This document shows, in pieces, positions 10,898 through 21,169 of a stretch of DNA of 64,000 nucleotides; position 1 is the first letter of the stretch, and every line of letters starts with the position of its first letter. The DNA is from Sarocladium kiliense. Lineage: Eukaryota > Ascomycota > Sordariomycetes > Hypocreales > Sarocladiaceae. Location: NCBI GenBank assembly GCA_030734395.1, contig JAUZTG010000044.1, forward strand, positions 496,001-560,000, given 5' to 3'. The notes beneath the pieces were generated by a model. The model had not been told where the DNA came from and searched no databases. It saw only the letters and a list, made by a program, of their open reading frames with translations. The position numbers and the translations under genes are program-made.

Positions 10898-12838
10898 TCA
10901 CTCAGCACCAACAACCACTCTGAACTTCCTCTTCTCCGGTGGGTGGAAGGCCGAGAAGTACTCCTGATACACCATATCCTCATCGCCGACGTCGAATGCC
11001 TCAAGCTTCTCGAAGCGACGGAACAGCACGCCCAACGTCACGTAGAGCTCACACCATGCGAGGTTCATCCCAACACACATCCTGCGACCGCGAGAGAACG
11101 GCACAAGGCACTTGTCGCGTTCGTGGAAAACGGAAGGATCGGTCCATCGGTCGGGGTCGAAGACCTCGGGGTCAGGGAAGGCATCGGGGTTGTGGTGCAT
11201 CATCCAGGAAGACATACTGACAGTGGTCTGAGAGAGGTTAGCGACATTCACGACGAGGAGGTGATGCTTTTCTCACTCCAGCTGGAAGGAAGAAGCCTTC
11301 AAGTGTTGCACCGCCCTCAGAAACAACACGGGGGAGGCGGCTGATGACTCCGTAGGAGAGTCTTACAAGGTCAACAGGGTAACTTTTAGAGCACCTCAAT
11401 GTGTTACTCACCGTTGGCCTTCTTTGATGATGCCGGTCAGGTATGGCAGCTTCTCCAGGTCTGTGAACTTCATCGGAGCTGACGCATCCGGGAAAGCATC
11501 TTGCAACTCCTTCTTCACCTTGGCATAAATCTCAGGATTCGTGATGGTCTTGTAAGCAGCCATTCCCATCGCATTGCCCGTCGTGTCGGCAGCCGCGGTA
11601 CAAATTGCGAAGGCCTCGTCAGCTAAGTCAGCAGCACGAGGTACGATATGACCCTCGGCAGCTGAGGGGTCCATCAATTGATGGAAGATTGTCTCACGGG
11701 TGGGCTTGATGTCCTGATCGACCTGCTTCTGGACGTCCTTGACATGCTTCATGGTTCTCTGTCGATAAGTCAGTTACCCGATTGACATTACGCAAAATCC
11801 TTGCATACTTACGACTTGGCATCCAATGAAGTCGGCAACGGCTGGGCTCATTCTCTTAGCAACCGCTGGTGGCAAAGAATGAAGGAACATCAACGTAGGG
11901 AAAGCCTGGAGTGTGAAGAACATGCTGGACGATCCGCGAACCATCTCACTGAACCAGGCGCCCAAGTCCGGCGAATCAAGTTGACCCCATGACTCTCCGA
12001 AGGCGTAGTCAGTGATAACATCCACGCTGATTGCCCGAAAAGCAGCGTCGATATTGGTAGGCTTGTTGGCTTCCTTGTCGTGGTGAAGGATACGACAGAG
12101 CTTATCAGCTTTGTCATGCACGATATCCTCAAGCTCCAGGACCTTCTTGCGCGAGAAGAAGGGATTCAAAGCTGCGCGACGACGGCGGTGCACGTCATTA
12201 TTGATAGAGCCAAAGGTAGCGACGTCAATGCCCAAAGCACCGTAGAACCTGTGGTCCTTGTAGAAGCCGCTCTTCATGCCGTAGACGAAGTCATAGTGAG
12301 CCGGGTCGCTCAGATGCACCTCATCAGGGGTGATGCGAACGATTGGACCTGCAGATTGGGGCGTTAGCATGCATCAGGCCTTAGAAGTATTAGATGAGGC
12401 GGAGGCTTGTATCTAAGATGCACGGCTGTCACTGTGATCGACACGGTGCAGCACCAACACGTTGGTTCGGCAGCACTGGCCATGTGGATTGAAGGTTGGG
12501 TGCGGAACGAAAGCCACGATGTCGATCTGCCGACACACGGACGTCGGATGAAATGGGAATATGAAACAGATGTGAAATTGGCCCTTACCGTAGATACCGT
12601 GAAGTCGCTCAATCTCCTTGAATAGCTGTCCTTCAACCGGCACGTTGTAGTACCACGCCCATAGTCTGGTCACAGCTGGAAGAAAAGGACCAGGCACCTT
12701 GGCCAGTGGATGGAAGAAGCGCCGGTAAATGACCTTGGTTGTCAAGTAGAGGGCGCCGCTTCCTACAATGAAGACATGCCACCAGTCGGCGACGATGCCA
12801 CGCAGGGCCTCCGGGTCAATGTTGTCGATGATGGCCAT
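10898..12838 (-). CDS. Cytochrome P450 monooxygenase
   Basis: A microsomal haem-thiolate monooxygenase. Five exons (12589-12838, 11813-12348, 11412-11758, 11277-11361, 10898-11227) give 515 residues; the introns are 240, 54, 50 and 49 nt. The N-terminal anchor spans roughly residues 18-40, followed by the proline hinge KVPGPFLPAVTRLW. The I-helix oxygen-binding motif is AAADTTG, the K-helix ExxR is EGQR, split by intron 3, and the haem loop is FSRGRRMCVG with the ligand at Cys457. The start is the ATG giving MAIIDNIDPEAL directly before the anchor. The first intron is unusually long for this window. The sequence resembles fungal P450s of the trichodiene-oxygenase-like group, but the substrate cannot be predicted and there is no adjacent biosynthetic core gene. 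Confidence 0.93.
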
Positions 12839-13935
12839 CCTGCGGACAATTGATCGACGGCGGATGAGCAGGATGGGAGAAGCGGCAGAGGAGAGGAACG
12901 ACGCGACGACATCGAGGAACGTTCTTGTTTCTCTTGAGAGCGGGGACCTAAAGCATGCTAATGTTGCTTTGCTTGCACGCTTGGCCGGACCGATCCTTGG
13001 ACCCTGGGGGCACAATTCATCCACTCGTTAGCCAGGGTCATCGGGGATGCGCTATCCTGCAGCCGCGGAGGCCCTGCTCTACAGTCGAACCAGGTTGGCC
13101 TATCGCAAGCTGAATATTACTCAAGCATTGTCAAAGCAGCGAGCTCGAAAGAGAGGCCCATCACTCAATGCCAGGCCTACCATAGTGTCCAAACGCTCGC
13201 GTGGCTCGGGAAGCGCATGGTTTGAGACATTGCCACACACGACCGTGTGGTTCCAAATGTGTATTCCGTACGGTGCCGTCAATCGATAAAACCATGATAC
13301 GGACAGCGTGGTCGCATTTGTTGCGGGTCTTTGGAGACGCTATTGCTGCACCAGAGAGGGGATCATGGATACCAAGGCCCAAGGCGCTGGTTCAGGTGCA
13401 GCTGGGATGGAGACACGGCTTCGGCTAGCAGAGTTCGTTGGCGACGATGCGCAATCAGCATTCTCTCGTTGGTTGTTGACTCGGCCGAGACGAATAGCAC
13501 TCGACATGAACAAAGAGACGGCAAATAACAATTAACAGGGTCTCTCCATCTCGATATCCTCTAATGCGGCTATACAGAGAATCACGAAGATTATCTACGG
13601 CGATGTATCGTTTTGCTTGCACAGCACACGCTCTTCTGATAGTGGCTTGTCCAAGATGAAAGAAGCTGGCATGTGTTCGCTCATGTTTGTGAACCAAAGC
13701 TCTACCTTGGTATACTCTCAAGCATCTGATCCTCGGAAAATTGGAGATAGCTCTGTTTGGGTCGACTGACTTTAGGTTCTTGGATCGCGGTAAATTCCCT
13801 TGGTCAGAGACTGCACTACCCTGCACCACCAGAGCTGAGCTTCAGCTCCCCCACGTCACTGTCCCAAGGTCCATCCACCTCCTCCACCGTCACCCAATTC
13901 ACCAACCTGCAACGCCTACGATCACCACCGAAGCC
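12839..13935. other. Divergent promoter region, P450 and GTR1
   Basis: About 1.1 kb between divergently transcribed P450 and Gtr1 genes. Several overlapping frames exist but none is supported. The last 130 bp before the GTR1 ATG are C-rich and look like its leader. Confidence 0.5.
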
Positions 13936-15069
13936 ATGGCGTCCTATATCGACAGCTCTGCCCCGGACGCCTCGGGCTCCTCCGACTTCCGCGCCGAGGT
14001 CAAGAAACCCAAGAAGAAGAAAGTCCTGCTCATGGGCAAGTCCGGCTCCGGCAAGTCGAGCATGCGCAGCATCATCTTCAGCAACTACATTGCTCGCGAT
14101 ACCCGTCGCTTGTAAGTTGATGTGCCTCTGCGTATATTCTAGGTATTGTGGACCATTTCTGACTTGAGATACAGAGGCGCAACTATCGACATCGACCTCT
14201 CTCACGTCAAGTTCCTCGGCAACCTCACCCTCAACCTATGGGACTGTGGCGGGCAAGAAGCCTTCATGGAGAACTACCTCTCCCAACAGCGCGTCCACGT
14301 CTTCTCCAACGTCGGCGTCCTCATCTACGTCTTCGACATCGAGTCCCGCGACGTCGACCGCGATCTAGCCACTTACGTCGCCATCCTCTCCGCCCTCCTC
14401 CAGTTCTCCCCGTCTGCGAAGATATACATCCTTATCCACAAGATGGACCTCGTTGTCCCTAGTGCACGTGAAAGCATGTTTGACGATCGGGTACGCATCG
14501 TCCGCCAGAAGACGGGTGAATATATCAACTCCATTGGTGCAGACCAGGATGGTGTTGAGCTCATCCCCTTCGCGACCTCTATCTGGGATCAGAGCTTGTA
14601 CAAGGCCTGGGCATCCATCATCCACGACCTGGTACCCAATCTTTCCGTCATAGAACGCAACCTCGCCAACCTCGGTCTTGCGATCGAAGCCGAAGAGATC
14701 CTGCTCTTTGAACGCACGTCCTTCCTCGCCGTCTCCTCCTGGACCTCCAACGAAGGCCGCCGCAACCCCACGGAGGACCGTCTCGAGCGCATGTCCAATA
14801 TCATGAAGCATTTCAAGCAGAGCATCTCGCGCTTTACAGGCACTCCGCGCAATGCCGAACAATTCATTCGCATGGAACATAAAGCTGGTATGCGCTTCAG
14901 CTTGTTCATCCTCAAGTTCACGACAAACACGTATTTGATGGTCGTTTTGCCTCCTGGCGAAGCTCGCTTCAACTCAGCCATGCTTAACTGCCAAATCGCA
15001 ATTCAGCACTTCAAGTTCTTGGATGGGCCGGCGACACCGTCAGCGGCCACACAGGCAGTAGCAGCATAG
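13936..15069 (+). CDS. GTR1: Rag-type GTPase Gtr1 (RagA/B homologue)
   Basis: The Gtr1/RagA subunit of the Rag heterodimer, which sits on the vacuole and activates TORC1 when amino acids are plentiful. Two exons (13936-14111, 14175-15069) with a 63-nt intron give 356 residues. The P-loop GKSGSGKSS is at residues 34-42, the GATIDIDLSHVKFLGN switch region follows the intron, the DxxG motif is DCGGQE, and HKMDLV is the NKxD equivalent. The C-terminal half is the Roadblock-like heterodimerisation domain (FERTSFLAVSSW to the end). A basic stretch KKPKKKKV precedes the P-loop. Length is slightly above yeast Gtr1 (310), with an Ala/Ser-rich tail. Confidence 0.95.
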
Positions 15070-15381
15070 CGAGCAGATTCGTGAAGAGAGGAGAGCACAG
15101 GCCAGTAGAGCAGAATACTGTGTAGAGAGTCTGTCAGTGGGAAGACGACATTTGGAGTTGACGATACCACACATTTCATTTACGATACGGCGGCGTTACG
15201 GTTTAGATGTTTTGGCCCTGCTGGCTGCCGCTGCTGTGGAAGGACATTTTCAATTTACACATTTTTGTTGAGCAAAATGGTTGCAAACCTCTAATGCATT
15301 TTATTCGTCTACCATGCCCTTTGTCCATGAACTCCATATGCCTTGCGTCAAATGGTAATCAGTAGGCGAATGCCATCCAGC
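15070..15381. other. Convergent 3' region
   Basis: About 310 bp between the stop codons of GTR1 and the UBX gene. It consists of the two 3' untranslated regions; no further feature was seen. Confidence 0.5.
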
Positions 15382-16739
15382 TCAAGCCCACTTGACCACG
15401 GCTGTGCCTCCCTTCTTGAACTCCGACATTTCACCAAGGACCAGGTCCTTATCGGTGTGTTCCTTGTTCGGGAAAGTTGTGGCCAGCACCCAACTCCGAC
15501 CCGAGGTATCCGGTGAGGAAGCGTGAACAAAACTGTAGACATCACCAATGGTTTGGGTGGTATTAAATCGAGCGGGAAGTCTGCTGCCGTCGGGAAGCTG
15601 GATCCGAATAGTGATCGTCGGCTGGGAGGGGTCAAGGTTGGGGAGAGCTGCTGATGAAGGACCAGCAGAGGCGGAGGCGCCTGATGCAGCCGCGGGCTGG
15701 GTGGCAGCACTCGAAGAGCCCGCTCCCGGAACAGGGCTACCAAGACGCTGGCCAGAGCCTTCGAAAGGCCTGTACTTCTTGGGTTGCGGTGTGTAAGGTC
15801 CTTCGTGTTGGTGCAGCTTGACGTCAACGGGTTGGTTGTTTTGCACGTTCATGAGGTGCAGGGGGGCTCTTCCTGAACGAATCATCTGGAGAGCTTGTTG
15901 GTTGGCCGGATCGTCGAATCGCCGAAGCTCACCATCGTCGATGCTGAAACCGTCCTCCCAAATATGAAGCACTCTCTCCTGCGGTGTCATGTTCGAAGCC
16001 TGTGCCCCCATGGGATCAGGGATGTTGCGACTCTCGACGCCGTCGCCACCAAGAGTCACACCGGTACCACGGAAGCGTGACTGGCGTGATGGCCCAGCTT
16101 CTTCTGCGCCCTCTGGATTTGCCGCGTTCCTGTCTAAGGGTCAGAACCCGACTCCCTTGAGTCAAATGTGTTGGACTTACGCCTTGGCCTTCGCAAGGAT
16201 ATCATTGATGAGCTTTCTTGGACCACTTTCTTGTTGCTTCGGATCTTGCACGGCCAGACCTGACTTCTCGCCTCCGGCAAACAAGTTTCCACGGCCGTCA
16301 TCATCATCGTCATCGTCGTAGTCATCGTCGAGATCGTCATCATCGTCATCGTGGTGGTGGCCACCTCCGCCTCCCAAGGAGCCAAGAGTAGCTACGCCCT
16401 TCCTCTTTGGCTGTGCGGGTTTCCGAGAGGATCGTGAGCTCGCAGCCTGGGGAGCTGGCCTGCCATCGAGGGTTCGTGGGCCGGTGTAAGTGTCAGGAAC
16501 GGTGGGCTGGCTCTGTGTTTGCGCCTCGCCCTGGCCCTCCTCATCGCGGTCTTGGAAAAAGGAGTTACTGGCGGCCATGAGGTCCCAGTTGTGTGCTTCG
16601 AGATACTGAGTCGCCTACATTTTAAGTCAGAAAACACCCACGAATCGCGGCCGCGAAAGAAGCTGACCTGTTCAGGGCTCGCGTTGCTCATCGCTACGAA
16701 CTCGGCGAGGATGCCGGCGCGGCTCGAATCATCCGCCAT
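15382..16739 (-). CDS. UBA-SEP-UBX protein, Shp1/p47-like Cdc48 cofactor
   Basis: An adaptor linking ubiquitinated substrates to the AAA ATPase Cdc48/p97. Three exons (16668-16739, 16181-16614, 15382-16129) give 417 residues. Domains in order: a UBA-like helical bundle (about 5-50, LAEFVAMSNASPEQ-ATQYLEAHNWDLMAASNSFF, restored only by splicing), an acidic His/Asp run (HHHDDDDDD, about 95-120), a SEP domain (about 215-290, IWEDGFSIDDGELRRFDD), a Pro/Ala/Ser linker and a C-terminal UBX domain (about 335-417, IRIQLPDGSRLPARFN to the end). Intron 1 uses a weak donor, GTCAGC. The order of domains and the length match yeast Shp1 (423 residues). Confidence 0.93.
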
Positions 16740-17301
16740 GACTAGGGAAGGTCGAAAAGAAACCTGGAGATCTCGTGGTGTTGGTCTTGAATCCGATACT
16801 GTCGCTGAGGTAGGAAGATGCCGAGTATTCGAGAGAGTGAGAAGAGCTTGAAGTGACAAGAACAAATTCGGGGTTCTACGAGCTTCGGCGGATGGCGAGC
16901 AATGTGTAAGGTAGTGAGTGTGCTAGGCAGACAACCCATGTTTCGTCATTGGGTACGGGCCACAGCGGGGCAGCTTGGCCAGAGCTCCCCTGTGTGGCGG
17001 GGTGCTTCAGTGCCAGTGGTCGGTGGATCTCAGGAACGCACCCCGCTGACCGACCTCAGGCCCTCGTGGCTTCATGAGGATGCATCATCAACGACTCTAG
17101 AACAAGTGAAGGAGGAGGACGCACAGTGTACTATGGTTTCCGAATCTGGTATTCCTGATTATATACCTGGCTGATCAAGGATGATCGATCAGCATGAAAA
17201 AAAATGTGTAATCTTAACTGTGCCACTTTCCACGCTCGAGAGAGCCTAAGCCCTGAGAGGTGTGAAGTGTGTTCAGCTGCCTTGACACCGGTTTTTGTAG
17301 G
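16740..17301. other. Intergenic upstream of the UBX gene
   Basis: About 560 bp: promoter side of the minus-strand UBX gene followed by non-coding sequence leading to the inverted repeat. No supported ORF. Confidence 0.45.
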
Positions 17302-17499
17302 GCCCCTTCCTGTGATCTGCTGAAGTTTGTGCGATTTTGCTTCCTGAGTCAAACCGGGGAGCCACCGAGTAGCATCGGTTGTAGGCTGTAGAGGATCGAG
17401 ACTTCCAGGAGGAGTCGCCAGCTTTTCACTACTCGGTGGCTCCCCGGTTTGACTCAGGAAGCAAAATCGCACAAACTTCAGCAGATCACAGGAAGGGGC
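17302..17499. repeat. 71-bp perfect inverted repeat with 56-bp spacer
   Basis: The left arm 17302-17372 and right arm 17429-17499 are exact reverse complements over 71 bp, reading CTACTCGGTGGCTCCCCGGT at the inner end of the right arm and ending in GGAAGGGGC. The 56-bp spacer (17373-17428) is unique. Homology stops abruptly at both ends (GGCCCC on the left against GGGGCG on the right). A transcript across it would form a long hairpin. It could be a foldback or MITE-type element, a small-RNA precursor, or a sequencing or assembly chimera. Confidence 0.95.
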
Positions 17500-17503
17500 G
17501 CTT

Positions 17504-17610
17504 TATATATATATATGTTTTTTACTTACTATCTTACTCACTATCTTACTCCTTACTATACTTACTATTTTGCTTACTATTTTATTTACTATTTTATTTA
17601 TTATGCTACT
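17504..17610 (+). repeat. TA microsatellite followed by degenerate TTACTAT repeat
   Basis: Directly right of the inverted repeat come a short TA run (17504-17516) and about 90 bp of imperfect repeats built on TTACTAT/CTTACT/TTTACTATT. The stretch is strongly AT-rich and pyrimidine-biased on the plus strand, unlike the surrounding sequence. Confidence 0.85.
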
Positions 17611-17611
17611 A

Positions 17612-17818
17612 CTTCAGCCCGACTTACGTAGTCGCTGAATACTACGCAGCCTGGGCAAAGCGTTGATCTGAACACAATCAAGCTTCAAACGTCCAGATCG
17701 AACTCCTGAATCGCGATATTGAGAGTCTAGAGGAGCGTGAAGGTCACCACAGCAGCTTTTTCGAAGATCTACTCGATCAGTGGGGTGTACTGGAAGAAGG
17801 AGCAGAGAGCGAGTAAGC
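17612..17818 (+). pseudogene. Decayed ORF tail, family not recognised
   Basis: In one frame, after the repeat, the sequence reads SPTYVVAEYYAAWAKR, a TGA stop, then SEHNQASNVQIELLNRDIES and a strongly acidic C-terminus ending GVLEEGAESE at a stop near 17818. Apart from the single TGA the frame is open and protein-like; no start codon or upstream exon is visible. It looks like the 3' end of a dead gene, possibly carried by a mobile element linked to the adjacent inverted repeat, but no transposase motif is visible. The TGA after an Arg codon could be a CGA-to-TGA change as in repeat-induced mutation, which is conjecture. Confidence 0.4.
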
Positions 17819-17867
17819 AGAAGTTACCTACGACAACGATGTTGTCGATATCCTCTAGGCGGCCCCA

Positions 17868-17916
17868 TTGAGCAGTTTTAGAAAACAGAATGAGCAGTTT
17901 TAGAATACATTCTGTT
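17868..17916. repeat. Short direct and inverted repeats
   Basis: TGAGCAGTTTTAGAA occurs twice, at 17868-17882 and 17890-17904. Overlapping it, AAACAGAATG (17882-17891) and CATTCTGTTT (17907-17916) form a 10-bp perfect inverted repeat with a 15-nt loop. They lie between the decayed ORF and the MIM1 leader and may belong to the same repeat-derived insertion. Confidence 0.6.
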
Positions 17917-18150
17917 TCCATCTCCATCTGCCTACATTGATCCTCAGCCCTATAGCCAAGATCGAACAACTCATCCAGCTCTGCTTACATAATACGGATC
18001 CTCTCCAGAAACCAGCCTCCAGAGCTCCACCATCTCCATCCGCGGCTCATCATCACCACCAAGCTCCCAACTCCTGGCAGCCGCCTTCGATTCACGCAGA
18101 GTAGCCTGTCACAGAGCATCCCGGCTCTCAATATTCAGTGGGACACAGCC

Positions 18151-18612
18151 ATGGCAGCCGACGAATCTTCGAACCCCCTTGCCGAGTCCGGCGTCACGAT
18201 GCGTTCCGACAGCGAGCAGTACTCCCCCGGCGAGGAGATCTCCATGTCACCTCCTTCCTCAGGCTCTCCCGTCATCCTATATAAGCCTCCGACCGTCTGG
18301 TCATTAATACGCGGCGCTGCTATAAACCTCCTCCTACCATTCATCAACGGTATGATGCTGGGCTTTGGTGAACTGTTTGCCCATGAGGCGGCGTTCAGGT
18401 TAGGATGGGGCGGTACAAAGGTGAGCAATACTTGATCCGCACATCCCCGGCAATCTGGCTCTGGAGGCCTTTAGTATCAATGCTGACTTCCTTACTTTCA
18501 GGTCTTCCCTCTCTCAAGGCGGAGAGCACACCCTCTGGGACCTGGTATCGAGGTGCGAGAGCGATCCTCTAGGCCATATCCATCCCTGGACGATATTGCG
18601 AGTCTGGAGTAA
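18151..18612 (+). CDS. MIM1: Mitochondrial outer membrane import factor Mim1 (Tom13)
   Basis: Mim1 helps insert alpha-helical and multispan proteins into the mitochondrial outer membrane and supports TOM complex assembly. Two exons (18151-18420, 18502-18612) with an 81-nt intron encode 126 residues. The N-terminal half is acidic and Ser/Pro-rich. One membrane helix follows the conserved PPTVWSLIRGAAINLLLPF segment (about residues 48-75) and includes NGMMLGFGELF, with small-residue spacing of the type used for helix packing in this family. The end is basic and then acidic (VFPLSRRRAHPLGPGIEV to ASLE). Splicing is needed: the unspliced frame ends five residues into the intron. The OXA1 gene follows on the same strand. 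Confidence 0.88.
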
Positions 18613-19025
18613 AGATGAATTCCAAACAAAAGGCGCAAGGTTTTTTCCGATTACAGGGTCGATATATGGGAGACTCCGGCTTAAAAGCACATAGCCATAT
18701 CAAGGGGCGTGTTGAACGGAGCTGACCCTCGGTGATGTATCTGGATGTACAAACACACAATCCTCCTAGCCGAATACTTCGACTAGAGTGGGATACTATC
18801 AAATAGAGCGAAATGTCTTCTAAAACCGTGAACGCGTCCAAATTGCCCTGCAATGCTCTCCCCATCGGAGGTCGGACCCTGCCAACACCGGCATCGCGCG
18901 CCTCCACGTGAACCCGACGATTTCCCGGTCCACCCAAAAATTTCCCTAGTACAACCGGCCTCATCGCGTGTCCCTGAAGTATAACCTCCAGTCTACACCA
19001 CATCAAGCCGACTTCCTCCTCCGCC
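18613..19025. other. Intergenic between MIM1 and OXA1
   Basis: About 410 bp holding the MIM1 3' untranslated region and the OXA1 promoter. A long minus-strand frame crosses it but overlaps real coding sequence and has no family resemblance. Confidence 0.5.
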
Positions 19026-20657
19026 ATGATCTCAAGGAGAGGCGTCGCCCGGGCATTGCCCCAGGCGAGTATGCCCGGTCGTCTTTCTACTCGAAATGTA
19101 GGAGCCAACTGCTGCACAGCAAGATGATTCCCCAGCAAGCACAACGGCTAACATCAACTCCCCTTCCACAGGCCTCATCGAGAACGCTACAGTCGGTCCT
19201 TGGGAACTCCCGGCAGTTCGGTACATCAGGGAATGGTCTTGCGATTGGAACAATGGTCACATCAGGGCTGAGGGCAAAGGTCGCAATATCATCCCTTGCA
19301 CTCGGCTCTGCCTCATCAAGCAGGGCGTTCTCACTTTGGGGATACGGCTCGAAGAAACCCGCCGAAGAAGTCGCCTCGACCCCCTCGCCTGCCGAGCCTA
19401 CCGCAACTGCACCTACAACGGCGGCCGATTACTCCCCTCCCGCCAATGTCGCTTCGAATCCCGCCGCCGGCGAGGTCGATCTCGGCAACGCCCCGGCCAA
19501 CATGGACCTGTCGTCTATTACCGACCTCGTCAACCAGCAAGAGAACATTCTCACGATGCCAGAGAACATCGGCTACCTGCATAAGATCGGCCTTGACTAC
19601 GGCTACGGCCCTACCTCCGTTATGCAGTGGATTGTCGAGCATATCCATGTCTATAGCGGCTGGGGCTGGGGCGCCTCTATTATTGCAACAGCCTTGGTCG
19701 TGCGTGCACTTATGTTCTATCCTCAAGTCATGAGCATGCAAAATGCAGCGAAGATGACGCTCATGAAGCAAGACCCGCGGCACGAGGAGGTGATGCAGAG
19801 AATCAAGGCTGGCCAGGCGCAAAGGAACATGGCGGAGATGCAGAAGGGACAGTACTTATCAAAGAAGCTGAGGGAGGAGTACGGAGTAAGCATTGGCAGG
19901 GGATTCATTGGTCTGGTGCAGCTGCCTTTCACCTTCGGTCTCTTCCGTCTTGTGACCGGAATGTCGACTCTTCCCGTCCCCGCATTTGAGTCTGCTGGTT
20001 TCCTATGGTTCACAGATCTGACGCAAGCTGATCCGTACTTCCTGCTGCCATTGGGTGCCGCGGGTTTCATGCTTGGTGGTATGAAGGTAAGATCCGTCCC
20101 TACTGATTTCTCATGCTTTCTTGTATGAATGCTGACGAACCGTGCCATAGCTCATGAACAAGTACTCTGCCCCTGAGCAGAAGGCCATGATGAAGCCCCT
20201 CATGTACATCATGGGTCCTCTTGTCGCCGTCGGTACATCATTCCTCTCAGCTGGTGTCAACCTCATGGGTATTGCCTTCGGTGCCGCCACTTATGCCCAG
20301 GCCCTGCTCCTTAACATTCCCTCCGTCCGGCGCGCTCTCAACATCGCTACCCCAAACCTTCCAACCAATGCCTCTATCCCTACGACCGCAACATACCAAG
20401 CTCCTCGCGCGGGAGCTAAGAGCCAACCCGCCGCCCCCTCTGCTCCAGCTGGTATCAAGGAGCGTCTTCAAAGTCAGCTCGATGAGGCAAAGAAGGGCTT
20501 CAACAACCAAATGGGCAACATGACTGGTCGCTACGCGGCGACAGAGGAAGAGAAGGCTGAGCAGAAGCGTAAGGCTGCTATCAGAACTCTTGAGGAGAAG
20601 AGGAAACAGCAAGAGAGGGAGGAGTTCGCGAGGAAGTACAAGGGCGGTCGCCAGTAG
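19026..20657 (+). CDS. OXA1: Mitochondrial inner membrane insertase Oxa1
   Basis: Oxa1 inserts mitochondrially made and some imported proteins into the inner membrane (YidC/Oxa1/Alb3 family). I propose three exons, 19026-19097, 19172-20086 and 20151-20657, giving 497 residues. The first exon starts at a well-placed ATG (CCGCCATGA) and encodes an arginine-rich presequence-like stretch, MISRRGVARALPQASMPGRL; its 74-nt intron has GTAGGA, a GCTAAC branch site and CCACAG. The alternative start is the ATG at 19124, inside that intron. The core domain begins near GYGPTSVMQWIVEHIHVYSG and has the expected hydrophobic segments (IIATALVVRALMFYP; GFIGLVQLPFTFGLF; TDLTQADPYFLLPLGAAGFML; PLVAVGTSFLSAGVNLMGIAF). 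The long basic coiled tail (EEEKAEQKRKAAIRTLEEKR) matches the ribosome-binding tail of mitochondrial Oxa1. Confidence 0.92.
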
Positions 20658-21169
20658 ACAAGGACGTCAGTGGAGGGTTCAGCATTGTGATCGGACGTGA
20701 CATCGTCGCAGGGGAACGTGTAAGAGGAAGATGTACATATCGCCGCTTGTTCTTCACCCTTTGTACACCAACAACAGCAACATTATCATCAAAAGGCGGG
20801 GGGGGGGGGGGGGGGGGGTCGCTGCAGATTGAGGGAGGATCAAAACTCACGAGCCATACGCTTTTTGTACAATAGACCGTGGCTAGCTTTTTCTTTTTTC
20901 CCCTCTCTAGACATCATGTGAGGGACAACTACTAGCCAGGATATATGCCGAACCACCATGTTCAGCGTTGGAAGCCATCGGCCTCACCGTCTCTATGTCG
21001 CCCGCCCCCTATCTTGCGGCAGCTGTGCCGCGTCCTATCAACAAGTGGAGGAAAATCCCCCAAATGAAATGTTTCTCCAACGCTAGACAAGTATCCCGCC
21101 TCCCTTCTCGTCATCTGCCGCCCGACTTCCCAACTCGAGTCATGGCCTTTACGCCTTCTGTCGTCAGCT
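20658..21169. other. Convergent 3' region with homopolymer
   Basis: About 510 bp between the stop codons of OXA1 and URC4. It holds a G homopolymer at 20798-20818 (listed separately) and otherwise untranslated sequence. Confidence 0.5.
20798..20818 (+). repeat. G homopolymer of 21 bases
   Basis: An uninterrupted run of 21 G residues about 140 bp after the OXA1 stop codon, in its presumed 3' untranslated region. Such runs are length-unstable and prone to sequencing error, and can form quadruplex structures. Confidence 0.97.

Noticed and set aside
14365..14880. 171-codon minus-strand frame opposite GTR1
   Set aside because: Antisense shadow of a conserved GTPase gene.
17302..17499. Inverted repeat read as CRISPR or transcription terminator
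   Set aside because: Only two arms in opposite orientation and a eukaryotic context; neither interpretation applies.
18968..19123. N-terminal extension of OXA1 from a GTG codon
   Set aside because: Not an ATG, and the frame crosses a segment with good intron signals; the spliced start at 19026 is preferred.
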